Shown here in pieces: positions 8,760 through 18,574 of a DNA stretch of 32,330 nt (position 1 is the first letter of the stretch; the number at the start of each line of letters is the position of its first letter). The stretch spans positions 1 to 32,330 of the forward strand of contig JAWXBN010000070.1 of the NCBI GenBank assembly GCA_034440155.1. The letters are read 5' to 3'. Source of the DNA: Verrucomicrobiota bacterium (lineage in GTDB: Bacteria > Verrucomicrobiota > Verrucomicrobiia > JAWXBN01). The notes under the pieces were generated by a model. That model had not been told where the DNA came from. It was given only the letters and a program-made list of their open reading frames with translations, and did not search any database. Made by a program: the position numbers and the translations under genes.

Positions 8760-8863
8760 CTAGAAAACAGGGCGTGGATTAAAGTCCTGAGTAACCCCCC
8801 TCCCGGATTATCAAAGACGGTGAAGCTTGGATTCATCCGAGGCGCACTTCATACCCCCCCCCT

Positions 8864-11137
8864 CTACTTCTTCATAATGACAATCTTGGCGCGGGATTTT
8901 TTGAGGTGGGTGGGATGGGAGAGTTCGATAGTGTGGGTGCCCTCTTTCATTTCGGCGAAGTATTGGTGCCCGGATTGTTTGATCAGAAGGGTGGGGCTGG
9001 TCCAGGCGGTGTTTGATGGGCCGGAGGCTTTCAGGGGGATGCGGGCAAATTGCGCGGGCAAGTCAGGGTCGAGATAATAGGTCGCTCCATCTGTGGGGGA
9101 CCGGATCGTGGGAGTGTCCCCTGATTCATCTTTTACGACAGCGAGGCTGGAGAGGGCGTTATCACCGCTGGCGTACCATTCACGATATGCGGACGGCAGG
9201 AGTACCCGTCCGCGGGTATCATAATCGCTCGCGTCCTCTCGGGGAGGCGGATTTCCCAGCACGAATTTCTCGCGCACGACCACGCGCCCGGTTTTGGTTG
9301 TCTCTTTTCCCGTGAGGAGATTTATCGGTGCCGTGCAAATTGCAGCGGGTTGGGCGAACCAAATAGAGCCTGTCTGATCGTGGAGGAAATCCATCACCCG
9401 GTGCATGAGTGGGGCGGCTCCGGTGACACCACTGACGTCACCCATGGGTTCACCCGAGAAATTCCCGACCCAGACGGCCACAGTCCATTCGGGGGTGTAC
9501 CCGACTGCCCAGTTATCTCGGTAATCGGAACTGGTACCGGTCTTGCACGCGACGGGATAAGTAAATTCCAGGGCGGATTTCCATCCGAAAGATAAGGCAC
9601 GTGCCGCAGGATCATCGAGCATATCAGACACCAGAAAGGACGACTCCGGCGATAATAGTTTTTTCCCCTCAGGGGTCATTGGTTCGCCCAGGAGCATGCG
9701 GTAAGGCCGGTAAACCCCTTCGCGTCCGAGCAAGGCGTAGAGATTAGCGAGCTCAAGCAGACGCACCTCGCCATTACCGATGGCCAGCCCGAGTCCGTAT
9801 TCATCCGCACTACGCGAAAGGGAGGTGACTCCCGCCGATCGAAGGAATCGATAAAAGGCACCGACTCCGACGGATTGGTCGAGGACTTTGACAGCGGGGA
9901 TATTCAGCGAGTTACCCAGGGCATAACGCAGGGTGACCGGACCGAGACAACGGCGGTTATAATTCACCGGGCTATAAACCCCTGTAGCCGTCTGGAAGGT
10001 CACCGGGATATCCGCCACGATATCGGAAGGCCGCGCCCCGTTATCGAGGGCTAGGGCGTAGATAAAGGGTTTGAGGGTGGAGCCGGAGGACCGCGGAGCC
10101 CATGCGCCATTTACTTGTCCACTTTGAGGACAGAAATAATTTTCAGAGCCCACCATACAAACGATGTCCCCTGTGTGGTTATCGATGACGACGACGGCCC
10201 CGTTTTTGACATTCCTGTCCCGCACTGTAGCGATTTGTTTTTGGAGGAACCCTTGGACCTGTTCATTCCAAGCGAGGTCGAGGGTGGTCAGGATTTTTCC
10301 GGTTTCATTCTCAAAAGGATTCTGGCCCAGTAGGAAATCAATAAAGTGGGGGGCTTCAAAGGTGTTCCTGGCTTCCTGCAGGGTGACGGGTTCTTGGAGT
10401 GCGCGGGTCCATTGGTCCCGGGTGAGCCATTGGTGGTCGAGCATGACGGCCAGTACACGGTCGCGTCGGAGGGTGGCTGAGGGCAAATTGCGATAGGGAT
10501 TCAGCCGCGTGGGATTTTGGGGAAGGCCGGCGAGGAATGCCGCTTCCGAGGGGCTTAAGTCACGAGGGGATTTATGGAAGTAGAAATCCGCAGCGGCCAT
10601 CATACCCTGCTGGAGATGCCCGTAATCCACGCGGTTAAGATACTCTTCAAGCACCCAGTTCCGCCCTTTCTGGGTGATCATGCATTGAGCCATCCAGGCT
10701 TCGTAAAGTTTCGTCAGCAAATTGCGCGGGCGTTTGGGGCCCGAGATTTTGATGAGTTGTTGGGCGATTGTGGAGGCTCCGGAGACGATCCGGCCTTCTT
10801 CGAGCGAATCAACCACGGCCCGGCCAATCGCAAGCATATCGACTCCCCCGTGTTGATAAAACCGAGCATCTTCCGAAGCGAGTGTGGCATGGATGACGAC
10901 CGCGGGTAGGTCCGAGAGTTTTACATGTTTCTGGTAAGCTCCGTTTTCCCCGCGCAATTTGCGTAAGGACCGCCCGTTCCGGTCCTGGATATCGAGGCTC
11001 TCAAAAGCTGCCTTCCCGCCCAGTCGTGCAGGCAAGGGTGTCACACGCAGCGCCAGCGCATAGACCATCCATACCGTCAACGCCACTGCGCCCGGGATCA
11101 CGAATTTTTTGAGTAACTTGATTTTTTGATGTCTCAT
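8864..11137 (-). CDS. pbpC: Penicillin-binding protein 1C (bifunctional peptidoglycan synthase)
   Basis: The protein has a short cytosolic N-terminus and one membrane anchor (about 10-30). A glycosyltransferase-51 domain has catalytic Glu in ATLASEDARFYQHGG. The transpeptidase domain has SxxK (STLK, nucleophile S353), SLN, and KTGTSS (about 532-537). A C-terminal beta domain of the PBP1C type (PTIRSPTDG onward) follows. Numbering uses the ATG at 11137, chosen because the anchor follows directly as in E. coli PbpC, giving 757 residues against 770. The open frame extends to a TTG at 11200 through an ATG at 11161, and no start has a clear ribosome site. It lies about 100 bp downstream of the alpha-2-macroglobulin gene on the same strand. 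In E. coli and many bacteria these two genes are also adjacent, where PBP1C is thought to repair cell wall after attack trapped by the macroglobulin. It holds five GCAANTTGC sites. Confidence 0.93.
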   Translation of the reverse strand: MRHQKIKLLKKFVIPGAVALTVWMVYALALRVTPLPARLGGKAAFESLDIQDRNGRSLRKLRGENGAYQKHVKLSDLPAVVIHATLASEDARFYQHGGVDMLAIGRAVVDSLEEGRIVSGASTIAQQLIKISGPKRPRNLLTKLYEAWMAQCMITQKGRNWVLEEYLNRVDYGHLQQGMMAAADFYFHKSPRDLSPSEAAFLAGLPQNPTRLNPYRNLPSATLRRDRVLAVMLDHQWLTRDQWTRALQEPVTLQEARNTFEAPHFIDFLLGQNPFENETGKILTTLDLAWNEQVQGFLQKQIATVRDRNVKNGAVVVIDNHTGDIVCMVGSENYFCPQSGQVNGAWAPRSSGSTLKPFIYALALDNGARPSDIVADIPVTFQTATGVYSPVNYNRRCLGPVTLRYALGNSLNIPAVKVLDQSVGVGAFYRFLRSAGVTSLSRSADEYGLGLAIGNGEVRLLELANLYALLGREGVYRPYRMLLGEPMTPEGKKLLSPESSFLVSDMLDDPAARALSFGWKSALEFTYPVACKTGTSSDYRDNWAVGYTPEWTVAVWVGNFSGEPMGDVSGVTGAAPLMHRVMDFLHDQTGSIWFAQPAAICTAPINLLTGKETTKTGRVVVREKFVLGNPPPREDASDYDTRGRVLLPSAYREWYASGDNALSSLAVVKDESGDTPTIRSPTDGATYYLDPDLPAQFARIPLKASGPSNTAWTSPTLLIKQSGHQYFAEMKEGTHTIELSHPTHLKKSRAKIVIMKK

Positions 11138-11240
11138 TTTTATTTTTGCTGCCACCGCCATTAAGCGGGAGATAACAGGGGGGAACACTGGGTGGGTCAA
11201 ACTTTAACTGGCTTTGGGGCCGGATCAAAACGGCTGATAT

Positions 11241-14200
11241 TTATTTCAAGGCCGAGGCATTGATTTGTTGTGATTCAGTGATGCCAAAGACATCGGGGTT
11301 ATACATCTCCTCGACCTTGGTTCCCGGGGCAAATGTTTCTCCGGCGGCGCGGACACGGGCGAGGTAACGCACCGTGTATTTGCCGGGCTGGAGATAATTC
11401 GCAAAGAAAAGCCCTCGGTCCGCACGGAGTTCACGAAAGTCGATAAAATATTCATCTGTATCAGTGGCTCCATTGACGGCTTGGGTGTTGAATCCGGGTT
11501 TGACCGCCTCAAAGACGGCGGGTAATGAATCGTCAATCGCCACGTAATGAGCGGGTCGGCTCACCTCCAGGAGGAGGGTGATGAGAATCCGGTCACCGAC
11601 TTTCAGGTCTTTGGCCGGGGCCAAGGATTGGTCGTCGAGGATTTTCTCATACCGGCGTGTGACCGAGAATCCCCGGGCGGTGCGCGGCTGGTATTTATCC
11701 TTTGGATATGCCTCGATAGAGACCGTGCTAAAGACGGTGGCTTTCGAGGGGTTATTCAGATTCATCGGGGTATTAGCCAAGGCGGGCAGCGTCGGATATT
11801 CTTCCCGTGCGGACGGAGCTTCCGGGGACAGGTTAAAAGTCCGTGAATCCGGTCCCCAGACCAAGGAACCGGAGAATTTTTTCGGTTTACCCTTTTCGAC
11901 GGCGATAAAATATTGGGACAAAGCCATCACCGCCCAAGCGTTATCCTGGGTATTATACCACCGGCCTTGGTAATGCCGTGCCCCCATGATTTCTATGACC
12001 CTGCGGTCGATGGTTTTTGACGCAGGATCAAGTTTGACTTCGGCCAGTAAATTCATCGCGCTCTCACGTACACCGCTTCCAAACCAGTAGTAGTCGCGGA
12101 CGCCATTAAATGGCAAACGGAGGATTGCTTCCGCTTGGGAGGTTTGCCCGCCGGTTTCTAGGATACACAGGGCCAGCAGGGCACGATCCTCGTTATTCAA
12201 GAGCTTCGCCTTGCCCGTCATGAGTTCGATCCAGGAGGCCTCGACTTTTCCCATCAGGCTCAGGCAATACAGGGCCATGACGCGTTCGGACAAGGACATG
12301 CTGTTTTTATCGTCGGTTAATCCCGCCATTTTACCCCGGAGATATTCCGCGAGTTGATTCATATTCGATTCTGGTACGGTGGATCCATTACGCTGGGCCA
12401 AGGCGAGTCCGATCCCGCCATAGGCACTAGCCCAAAGCATCGGTTCCTGTCCGCCCGGCCAGTAGGTCAGGCCGCCTGAATAATGTTGCATGGACAAGAG
12501 GCGGTTGATCCCGGCCTGGACATTGGCCTCGATCTCCGTATCGGGCTTTGCCAGGGAAGGAATCGCTCCGTCGAATTCGCGGGCGTAGATCCAAGGAATC
12601 AGGCGCGAGGTTGTTTGTTCGACACAGCCGTAAGGATAGTCCAGGAGATATTTCACTGCGTCGGAGAGTTCGAGCAAACGGCTATTAGCGATGGATACTT
12701 TCAGGGTTCCGGTGCCTTCGAGTAACTGGGGATTCAGGGGTTTGAGCAAATTGCTCACGGGCTCAGAGGTGTGCGAGACGTGGACTTCCTTGAGCAAGGG
12801 GGCGGCCGGGACGATATTCATCGTCGCCAGTGCGGAGTCTTGGTAATCCGTCGGGGTAGAGGCGGGGGCGGTGGAGTTCAACCGTTTTAATACGGCTTGG
12901 CTGGCTCCCCCTTTTGTAGCAGGTTTCGAGCCCGTGCCTTTGACCGACCAGACCCATTTGGCTTCACCGAGTCCGGTCATTATTACCGGGAAATCTACGG
13001 GCAAAGACTGGCCTGTGGCGAGGTCGATGATTTTTTCGGTGCCGCCTTTGGACAAACGGGCGAGACCGTCAAGCCGCAGGGATACGGTGGCTTTAATCGG
13101 TGCGCCGGTCGCGTTTTTGACGACAGCGCGGGCGATGAGCGAATCCCCGATCCGCGCAAATTGCGGGAGGGCCGACTCGATCATGAGGGGTTTATTGATT
13201 TCTATAGACGACTGGTTTTGCCCGAATTTCCCGCCCTTATCCTGTGCCAGGGCGACAATGCGGTAGCGGGATAAACTCTCCGGCGCGGTAAATCGCACGT
13301 GGACGTGGCCTTTTGCATCGGTCTTCAGGTTGGCATTCCAGTACGGGCAAGGAATAAATTTTTTCCGCATTGTCCCGCCTTCATCGCCACCCCCGCCTAT
13401 CAAAAAACCTTTATTGTCGAAGGATTTTTGTTCGGGGTCCTCCTTGAAAAGTTCCGGAATCGATATGCCCGAGATCACATACAAGGGCCTGAGTTGATAA
13501 AAAAGGGAGTAATAATCGGGCACGGTGTGTGCAGTCAGGGAAAGAATGCCTTCGTCGACAGCCATCACGGTGACTTCGGCATCAGTGACAGGGGTCCCAT
13601 TGTCGTTCGAGACGGCGATATCCACTGAGACATCTTGGCCTGGTTGATAAGTCTTTTCAGCGGGATGCACATCCACGGTGAGTTTGGAGTCAGGATGCTC
13701 GACAGTGAGTTGGCAATAACCGGTACGGAATTCAGGCATCGGATTTTTCCGTAATGAACCTTTTGTCCCCTTGAGCAGTGTGACTGAAACATAGACATTT
13801 GGGATATCATCAGCAGTGACAGGCACCTCGATCAATCGGTTGGACTCACGCAGCTCGACAGTGAAAAAGCGGCGGACATTTTCGCGTTCGATACTGACCA
13901 AGGCGATGCCTTCGACCGGGGTTTTCACCATGATCCGGGCGACTTGCCCGGCGCGGAGCGTGTCGTTTTCGAGGGCCAGGTCGAGTTTGGTATTATTCTC
14001 TAGGGACCAGCCCTCGGCTGCGTCCGATTGATACACGGACACTGTCGCGACGGTCATCACGGGATTGTCTTTGGGATCTTTGCCGCTGATCTCGACGAGA
14101 TAATCCCCAGGCTCGGAGGGCTTAAAAGTAATTTGCGATGGAGGCAAATTGCCTGCGGGGTCTTCGGTCAGGCGCCAGCGGGATTGGACACGCTCGACAG

Positions 14201-17042
14201 GTAGGGTTGTGATCGTGCCGGTAAATTTTTCGTCGAGGTCGATATTTTGCTGGTAAGTAGTGATGCCGCCCGCGCCTTTGACTGGGACAGAGGTGCGGTT
14301 GATTTTTTTGACCACGACTTTTGCGGTGAGTGCTAGGGGAGCTGGAGTGCCATCGGCATTTATGGCGATCACCCGGACAGGAAGAGCTTCACCCGTTCTC
14401 ACAAACCCTTCCGGGCGATGGAACCCATAATAATAAGCTGAGCTATCTTTGGTGAAATCCACAGCGGAGGAAACGGTTTGCTGGTTGATGTCGGTGACTT
14501 CAAAGCTGATATTCACACGGCGAGGCATGGGGAGCTTCTGATTAACCGGGATATCCTGAGTGAATGTGCCCCGGCCTGATTCCGAGAGATTTTCCTCGCC
14601 ATTGAGGGATAGGGAAGAATTGTTGTAACCGAGTTCCTCGGGATTAACCGAGTAAAGCCCTTTACAGAATGAGAACCCTGTAAAACCCTCCGGCATAAAA
14701 CTGAAATCATGGGCATTCATGAGCCATCTCATGACGGCCTGAGTACCGAGGGGCTGGCCGCTATAATAGCTGGCAAAGACGGGAATCGTCACGGGTTTAT
14801 CCGTCAGATAACGGGGGGTGGCATCCACGGTGAGTTCAAAGGCATTTGGTTGGTATTCTTGAACGGTGAAATAACCATAAACCGAGGAGTGATCCACGGC
14901 CTTTTCATCGGGGGTGACTTGAATGGAATAACCTCCTAAGGGGACGGAAGGACTCAATGAAAAACTGTAATCGGAGGAACTAAAGGCGTTTAGTGTCATT
15001 TCCTGATCGACGATATTTTGCCCACGCGGGTCGGTAATCATGAGCCTGGCTTTTTTGCCTGCTAATGAATCCAATCCTTTTTCCCCGAGCTTGCGTAGGA
15101 TGGTTTTTAGATGAACCTCCTGCCCCGGCAGATAAACGCCGCGTTCGGTAAAGACTGCCCCCTCTAAGGGTCTCACCCCGGGATTACCCGGCCAACTGAC
15201 CGGAAAATCGTATCCATGACGGCGAATGTTGTTGGTCACTTGATAAAGCCTAGTCAGAAAGACATCTCCACCCTTACGGACTTCCACCCATTCGGGGGAT
15301 TTTCCGGTTAAGGATTTGGTATCAAGCTTGACCACGCCACTTCCGTCAGTAGTCCCTTGGGCAATGAGTTCATCTTTTAATGAGAAGACCCGCACTTTTA
15401 CGCCCGGGATAAATTTACCGGTTTCATAAGAGAATACAAAAATATCGAGCGAGTCACGGCCTTGTTTGCCCAGTACGCCTAGATCGGAGAGCATGACAAT
15501 AGCCTGTGTCCCGACTTTCCCGTCACCGGTGGCCTGCAAATAATAAGCGCCGGATTGCCCAGCACCCACGAGGTTATCCCAGTCTAGAGCAAATTGCTGT
15601 TGCTCATCCACCGGGGTCGTCCGGGTAAAGCTGACTTCCTTGATGACTTGTCCGGTGAAATTTGTCGAAGCCACCTGTTGGTAGGGCTCGTAACCGTCAT
15701 TCCATTCGGTTTTAAAATACTTATTTTCATAAGCCTTCACTGCCGGGAGCAATTTGTCCGGGTCGAGCTTGGTCACGGTTAAAGTAGCATTCGACACATT
15801 GATGTCGAGCAGGTCGATTTGCCGGTGGCCCCGCGTCATTTGCTGGATGGCAAACGCCGGGAAATACAGCCGGGGTGCGACGGGTTCAAAAACCAGATTC
15901 GTCGAGATTTTTTGTCCGAGGGAAAAATCATAGATCGCGGGTAATCCTTTTTTGACCGTGATCGGATAGGGTTTGCCGAGGGCGAAATCACCCGAGATGG
16001 ACAGGTAGGAGCCGTCGATACTCACGCTGAGGTTTGTCGGGGCATTGCCGATGGTGATCCAGTCACTCCAGTTTTTCGTATTAAAATTCGCCTCATCAAA
16101 GAGTTTCGAGAAGGATAACTGGATCCGGCGGGATGAACCGATCACGTTACGTGCGACGGCTTCCTGGAGTTCAAAGGGTACGACTGTTCCGATTAATTGT
16201 TCTTGTGTTTCTTGAGTAAAGACTTGCCCGGATGCATCCGGCATGTCTTCGCTAATCACGAGTTTCCAGTCTTTGCCAGGAGGCAAGGGTTTGGCTGGAT
16301 TAATCAGGATGCGGTTTGGGATAAATTTGACACCGGAGTCGCCACTTGCGGGCGGGCTCTGCGCAGTTTGATCACCCTCGGCAGCTGTGTAAAAGCGCGC
16401 TGACCAGGGGTCGACTGTGGAGTAAGGAAAATAATTGGTACTAGTGGCCTGTGAGATTACGGCAGCGACTTGTTTGCCATCAGCATCAACGAACCGGATA
16501 TAACGGCCGACCTTGGCGGGGTCCACGGTTTCATTAAATGAAGCCTGCATCGTGAAGAGTGATGGCGCGTTGTCTTTATGATAACCATTTGGATAAATAT
16601 TCTCTACAGCAAATGGGGGTGTACTCAGGGACTCTTCGAGTTTGGCATTCATGGGTTTCCCGTCCGCATTCTTTAGGCCGGACTTGAGGCTGACATGGTA
16701 AGTCGTGCCCAGTGCCCAAGGTGCGGTCGGGGTGAAAATGCCATTACGTTGGCTGAGCCATTTGAAAGAACCCTTGATTTTCGGGCTAATGACCAGCGGA
16801 TTTAACGGTTTGACCGTACTGGGATTATCGAGGGCCCCGATGGCGGGTTCATCAAACCTGACCTCGAGGGTGGTTATAGGATCAAGGTTTTTGGAATTAA
16901 GTACAAGCACGGCCCCTTCAGCCACCGAAGGAGGAGGAGGAATGTCCTTCTTTTTGTGGCGGGGCACTAAGGTCGCTGCCAAAATAATGATGATTGCCAA
17001 ACAAAATAAAAACACCGGACTCTTCAAAAAGCCTTTTCCCAT
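11241..17042 (-). CDS. Bacterial alpha-2-macroglobulin with thioester
   Basis: This protein is a protease-trapping envelope protein of 1933 residues, longer than E. coli YfhM (about 1650). Residues 9-25 form an uncleaved-looking signal anchor (FLFCLAIIIILAATLVP) without a clear lipobox. MG-type beta domains follow, including a FTERGVYLPGQEVHLK segment typical of the MG2 region. Later come YQPGQDVSVDI, MAVDEGILSL, and the A2M domain with TAPESLSRYRIVALA. The thioester motif CVEQ has C1473 and Q1476, so this is the covalent-trapping type and not the thioester-less paralogue. A helical thioester domain and receptor-like C-terminal beta domains follow. Family knowledge places it in the periplasm. 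Starting at ATG 17042, it precedes pbpC and probably forms an operon with it. It contains four GCAANTTGC sites. Confidence 0.94.
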   Translation of the reverse strand: MGKGFLKSPVFLFCLAIIIILAATLVPRHKKKDIPPPPSVAEGAVLVLNSKNLDPITTLEVRFDEPAIGALDNPSTVKPLNPLVISPKIKGSFKWLSQRNGIFTPTAPWALGTTYHVSLKSGLKNADGKPMNAKLEESLSTPPFAVENIYPNGYHKDNAPSLFTMQASFNETVDPAKVGRYIRFVDADGKQVAAVISQATSTNYFPYSTVDPWSARFYTAAEGDQTAQSPPASGDSGVKFIPNRILINPAKPLPPGKDWKLVISEDMPDASGQVFTQETQEQLIGTVVPFELQEAVARNVIGSSRRIQLSFSKLFDEANFNTKNWSDWITIGNAPTNLSVSIDGSYLSISGDFALGKPYPITVKKGLPAIYDFSLGQKISTNLVFEPVAPRLYFPAFAIQQMTRGHRQIDLLDINVSNATLTVTKLDPDKLLPAVKAYENKYFKTEWNDGYEPYQQVASTNFTGQVIKEVSFTRTTPVDEQQQFALDWDNLVGAGQSGAYYLQATGDGKVGTQAIVMLSDLGVLGKQGRDSLDIFVFSYETGKFIPGVKVRVFSLKDELIAQGTTDGSGVVKLDTKSLTGKSPEWVEVRKGGDVFLTRLYQVTNNIRRHGYDFPVSWPGNPGVRPLEGAVFTERGVYLPGQEVHLKTILRKLGEKGLDSLAGKKARLMITDPRGQNIVDQEMTLNAFSSSDYSFSLSPSVPLGGYSIQVTPDEKAVDHSSVYGYFTVQEYQPNAFELTVDATPRYLTDKPVTIPVFASYYSGQPLGTQAVMRWLMNAHDFSFMPEGFTGFSFCKGLYSVNPEELGYNNSSLSLNGEENLSESGRGTFTQDIPVNQKLPMPRRVNISFEVTDINQQTVSSAVDFTKDSSAYYYGFHRPEGFVRTGEALPVRVIAINADGTPAPLALTAKVVVKKINRTSVPVKGAGGITTYQQNIDLDEKFTGTITTLPVERVQSRWRLTEDPAGNLPPSQITFKPSEPGDYLVEISGKDPKDNPVMTVATVSVYQSDAAEGWSLENNTKLDLALENDTLRAGQVARIMVKTPVEGIALVSIERENVRRFFTVELRESNRLIEVPVTADDIPNVYVSVTLLKGTKGSLRKNPMPEFRTGYCQLTVEHPDSKLTVDVHPAEKTYQPGQDVSVDIAVSNDNGTPVTDAEVTVMAVDEGILSLTAHTVPDYYSLFYQLRPLYVISGISIPELFKEDPEQKSFDNKGFLIGGGGDEGGTMRKKFIPCPYWNANLKTDAKGHVHVRFTAPESLSRYRIVALAQDKGGKFGQNQSSIEINKPLMIESALPQFARIGDSLIARAVVKNATGAPIKATVSLRLDGLARLSKGGTEKIIDLATGQSLPVDFPVIMTGLGEAKWVWSVKGTGSKPATKGGASQAVLKRLNSTAPASTPTDYQDSALATMNIVPAAPLLKEVHVSHTSEPVSNLLKPLNPQLLEGTGTLKVSIANSRLLELSDAVKYLLDYPYGCVEQTTSRLIPWIYAREFDGAIPSLAKPDTEIEANVQAGINRLLSMQHYSGGLTYWPGGQEPMLWASAYGGIGLALAQRNGSTVPESNMNQLAEYLRGKMAGLTDDKNSMSLSERVMALYCLSLMGKVEASWIELMTGKAKLLNNEDRALLALCILETGGQTSQAEAILRLPFNGVRDYYWFGSGVRESAMNLLAEVKLDPASKTIDRRVIEIMGARHYQGRWYNTQDNAWAVMALSQYFIAVEKGKPKKFSGSLVWGPDSRTFNLSPEAPSAREEYPTLPALANTPMNLNNPSKATVFSTVSIEAYPKDKYQPRTARGFSVTRRYEKILDDQSLAPAKDLKVGDRILITLLLEVSRPAHYVAIDDSLPAVFEAVKPGFNTQAVNGATDTDEYFIDFRELRADRGLFFANYLQPGKYTVRYLARVRAAGETFAPGTKVEEMYNPDVFGITESQQINASALK

Positions 17043-17367
17043 ATAAAAAAATAGTATGCCACAGTTATAGATTAATCACGACAAAAGACTCTTTTGCCAA
17101 ATAATCTTGGCATACCCCATCTGTCGTGTCTTACCGACCATGTTCCAGCCCCATTATGCAGGAAGAAAGCGCATTCACACATCAAAGGCTTCGATCTTTC
17201 AGATCGATTTATGGTGCAATTTGTTCAAAAAAAGATGAGAACCCTGAAGAGTAAATATCTTGAAGGAGATTCCTCGCTGGATTGCCGAGGGGAAGCTTAG
17301 CCCTGGGATACTTTGCTAAATGACTCGACGGGTTTTTTTTGTGCTGCGGCTGATGGTGAAAATGGTT
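17043..17367. other. 325-bp intergenic region between macroglobulin and DUF4410-like genes
   Basis: It must hold the promoter of the macroglobulin gene, but I see no convincing -35/-10 pair. It contains a small inverted repeat (CGATCT-TTC-AGATCG near 17190-17205) and, on the plus strand, an 8-T run at 17333-17340 preceded by weak pairing. A short non-coding RNA ending at the T-run is possible but not supported. A 68-codon plus-strand frame here has no recognisable protein features. Confidence 0.4.
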
Positions 17368-18072
17368 TTAATTTGAAGCACCATTCGTATTAGCGGGTGG
17401 CCCTATTTTATTGATGATTTTCTCGACAGCCTCCGCAATTTGCGCGCCGGTACGTTTAATTTCTTTTTTATCGGCATTTTTAGAAAGGACGAATTTTGCA
17501 ATGAGGACATAAGGGTTTTTCATCAGGATAGCACCTGGAGTGGGGGTAGTTTGGGCGTGGGATCCCATGATGACAAAAGGCTGGTCCGCACTGCGGTTGA
17601 GGTCATAGAGCATGACTCGCGTTTCCATTTGAGCTTTACCGGCCCCAAACCCGATGACTGCCCGGACGATACGGCTGCCTTGGTCGACCTCGATAAATTC
17701 TCCTTTTAGAAGCCAGGCATTTTTGGGTGATGAGGGCATCATTTCATCCGGCTGGGCAGTTTGCCCGTCATTGGTCAGGCTTTTGATGATGGATTGTTGC
17801 ATGCCGCTGGTGATTTCCTGGGCTTTTTCGGCAGGGTTATGTTTTTCCTCCATGCGGTTAGCCAAAATACGGGGGCGTCCGAAAAGACCGGTCTGGGGTT
17901 GTCCAAGAGGGGCCTGTGAAGAGTCGAGGGAAAATCCATCCACATAAATGATGTCCGGCTTTTTCGAAGGAAGGGCGGCTGTAGTTTCTTCATCAGTAAT
18001 TTTGGCCAATGCAAAAACAAATGAGGGGATCGATGCCAGAAACGTGATAAAAAGGAGGGAAGAAAATTTCAT
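17368..18072 (-). CDS. Secreted DUF4410-like protein
   Basis: The 234-residue protein has a cleavable-looking Sec signal peptide (1-22, MKFSSLLFITF...SFVFALA). Its mature region contains VDGFSLDS early, then LLKGEFIEVDQGSRIVRAVIGFGAGKAQ-type sequence in the middle. The order 'G-F-hydrophobic-x-V-D-x-G-S-x-x-R-hydrophobic-x-G-F-G-A-G-x-A' resembles DUF4410 proteins, which are periplasmic and of unknown function. That family assignment rests on motif memory. The C-terminus is basic and helical (KNADKKEIKRTGAQIAEAVEKI). There is no lipobox. It lies on the same strand as the macroglobulin gene but 325 bp away, so it is probably a separate transcript, divergent from rpmE. Confidence 0.7.
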   Translation of the reverse strand: MKFSSLLFITFLASIPSFVFALAKITDEETTAALPSKKPDIIYVDGFSLDSSQAPLGQPQTGLFGRPRILANRMEEKHNPAEKAQEITSGMQQSIIKSLTNDGQTAQPDEMMPSSPKNAWLLKGEFIEVDQGSRIVRAVIGFGAGKAQMETRVMLYDLNRSADQPFVIMGSHAQTTPTPGAILMKNPYVLIAKFVLSKNADKKEIKRTGAQIAEAVEKIINKIGPPANTNGASN

Positions 18073-18181
18073 TTTTCCGAATTAAGGGTACTCCAGCGTC
18101 AATGTAAAATAAAAAACGCTTCTTTTCCGACGGGCTTTTTAGGGTTATTTTTAAAATTAATGAAAAAGTTGAGGTTTTCGC

Positions 18182-18209
18182 TTGAAATGCTTTTTCACCT
18201 CTATATGAT
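18182..18209 (+). promoter_or_regulatory. Sigma70-type promoter of rpmE
   Basis: TTGAAA at 18182-18187 is followed by a 16-bp spacer and TATGAT at 18204-18209, about 40 bp before the rpmE ATG. It lies in the divergent region between the DUF4410-like gene and rpmE. Confidence 0.6.
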
Positions 18210-18247
18210 GCCTAATCCGAGTTTGAACTAAATTTAAGGTAAGAATT

Positions 18248-18478
18248 ATGAAATTGGAAATCCATCCCGAATATAAAGAAACAGTCGTCACATGCGCATG
18301 TGGCGCGACTTATAAGACACGTTCCACCAGAGAAAACCTTCGTTTAGGTATCTGTGCAGCTTGTCATCCCTTCTTCACAGGTATGCATAAATTCGTCGAT
18401 ACAGCCGGACGCGTTGAGAAATTCACACGCCGTTTTGGTGCGACCACGACAGAAGACCGCAAAAAACGTAAAGCTTAG
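18248..18478 (+). CDS. rpmE: 50S ribosomal protein L31, zinc-binding type
   Basis: The 76-residue protein has the L31 start KLEIHPEYKETVVTC, the mid-sequence ICAACHPFFTG, and a basic tail. Cysteines C16, C18, C36 and C39 show that it is the zinc-containing (C+) form, not the zinc-free paralogue made under zinc limitation. It is a late-assembling large-subunit protein that bridges to the 30S head. AAGGTAAG lies 5-12 bp before the ATG as a strong ribosome site. A promoter is visible at 18182-18209, and a strong hairpin terminator follows. L31 heads the rpmE-prfA-prmC-murA cluster. Confidence 0.97.
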   Translation: MKLEIHPEYKETVVTCACGATYKTRSTRENLRLGICAACHPFFTGMHKFVDTAGRVEKFTRRFGATTTEDRKKRKA

Positions 18479-18492
18479 CTTTTTTTACAATC

Positions 18493-18539
18493 AAAGGTGT
18501 TTTCACGGGATTTAATCAGCCCTTGAAAACACCTTTTTT
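18493..18539 (+). terminator. Rho-independent terminator after rpmE
   Basis: A 13-bp perfect stem (AAAGGTGTTTTCA at 18493-18505 with TGAAAACACCTTT at 18524-18536) and an 18-nt loop run into a T-run at 18534-18539. It lies 15 bp after the rpmE stop. It would end or attenuate transcription before prfA, matching the much higher L31 demand. Confidence 0.85.
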
Positions 18540-18574
18540 ATTTTACCGGACTAAACTTTTTAACGCGTCATCCT

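Noticed and set aside
17094-17300. 68-codon frame in the macroglobulin upstream region
   Set aside because: It has no ribosome site, no family signal and no composition like coding DNA of the window.
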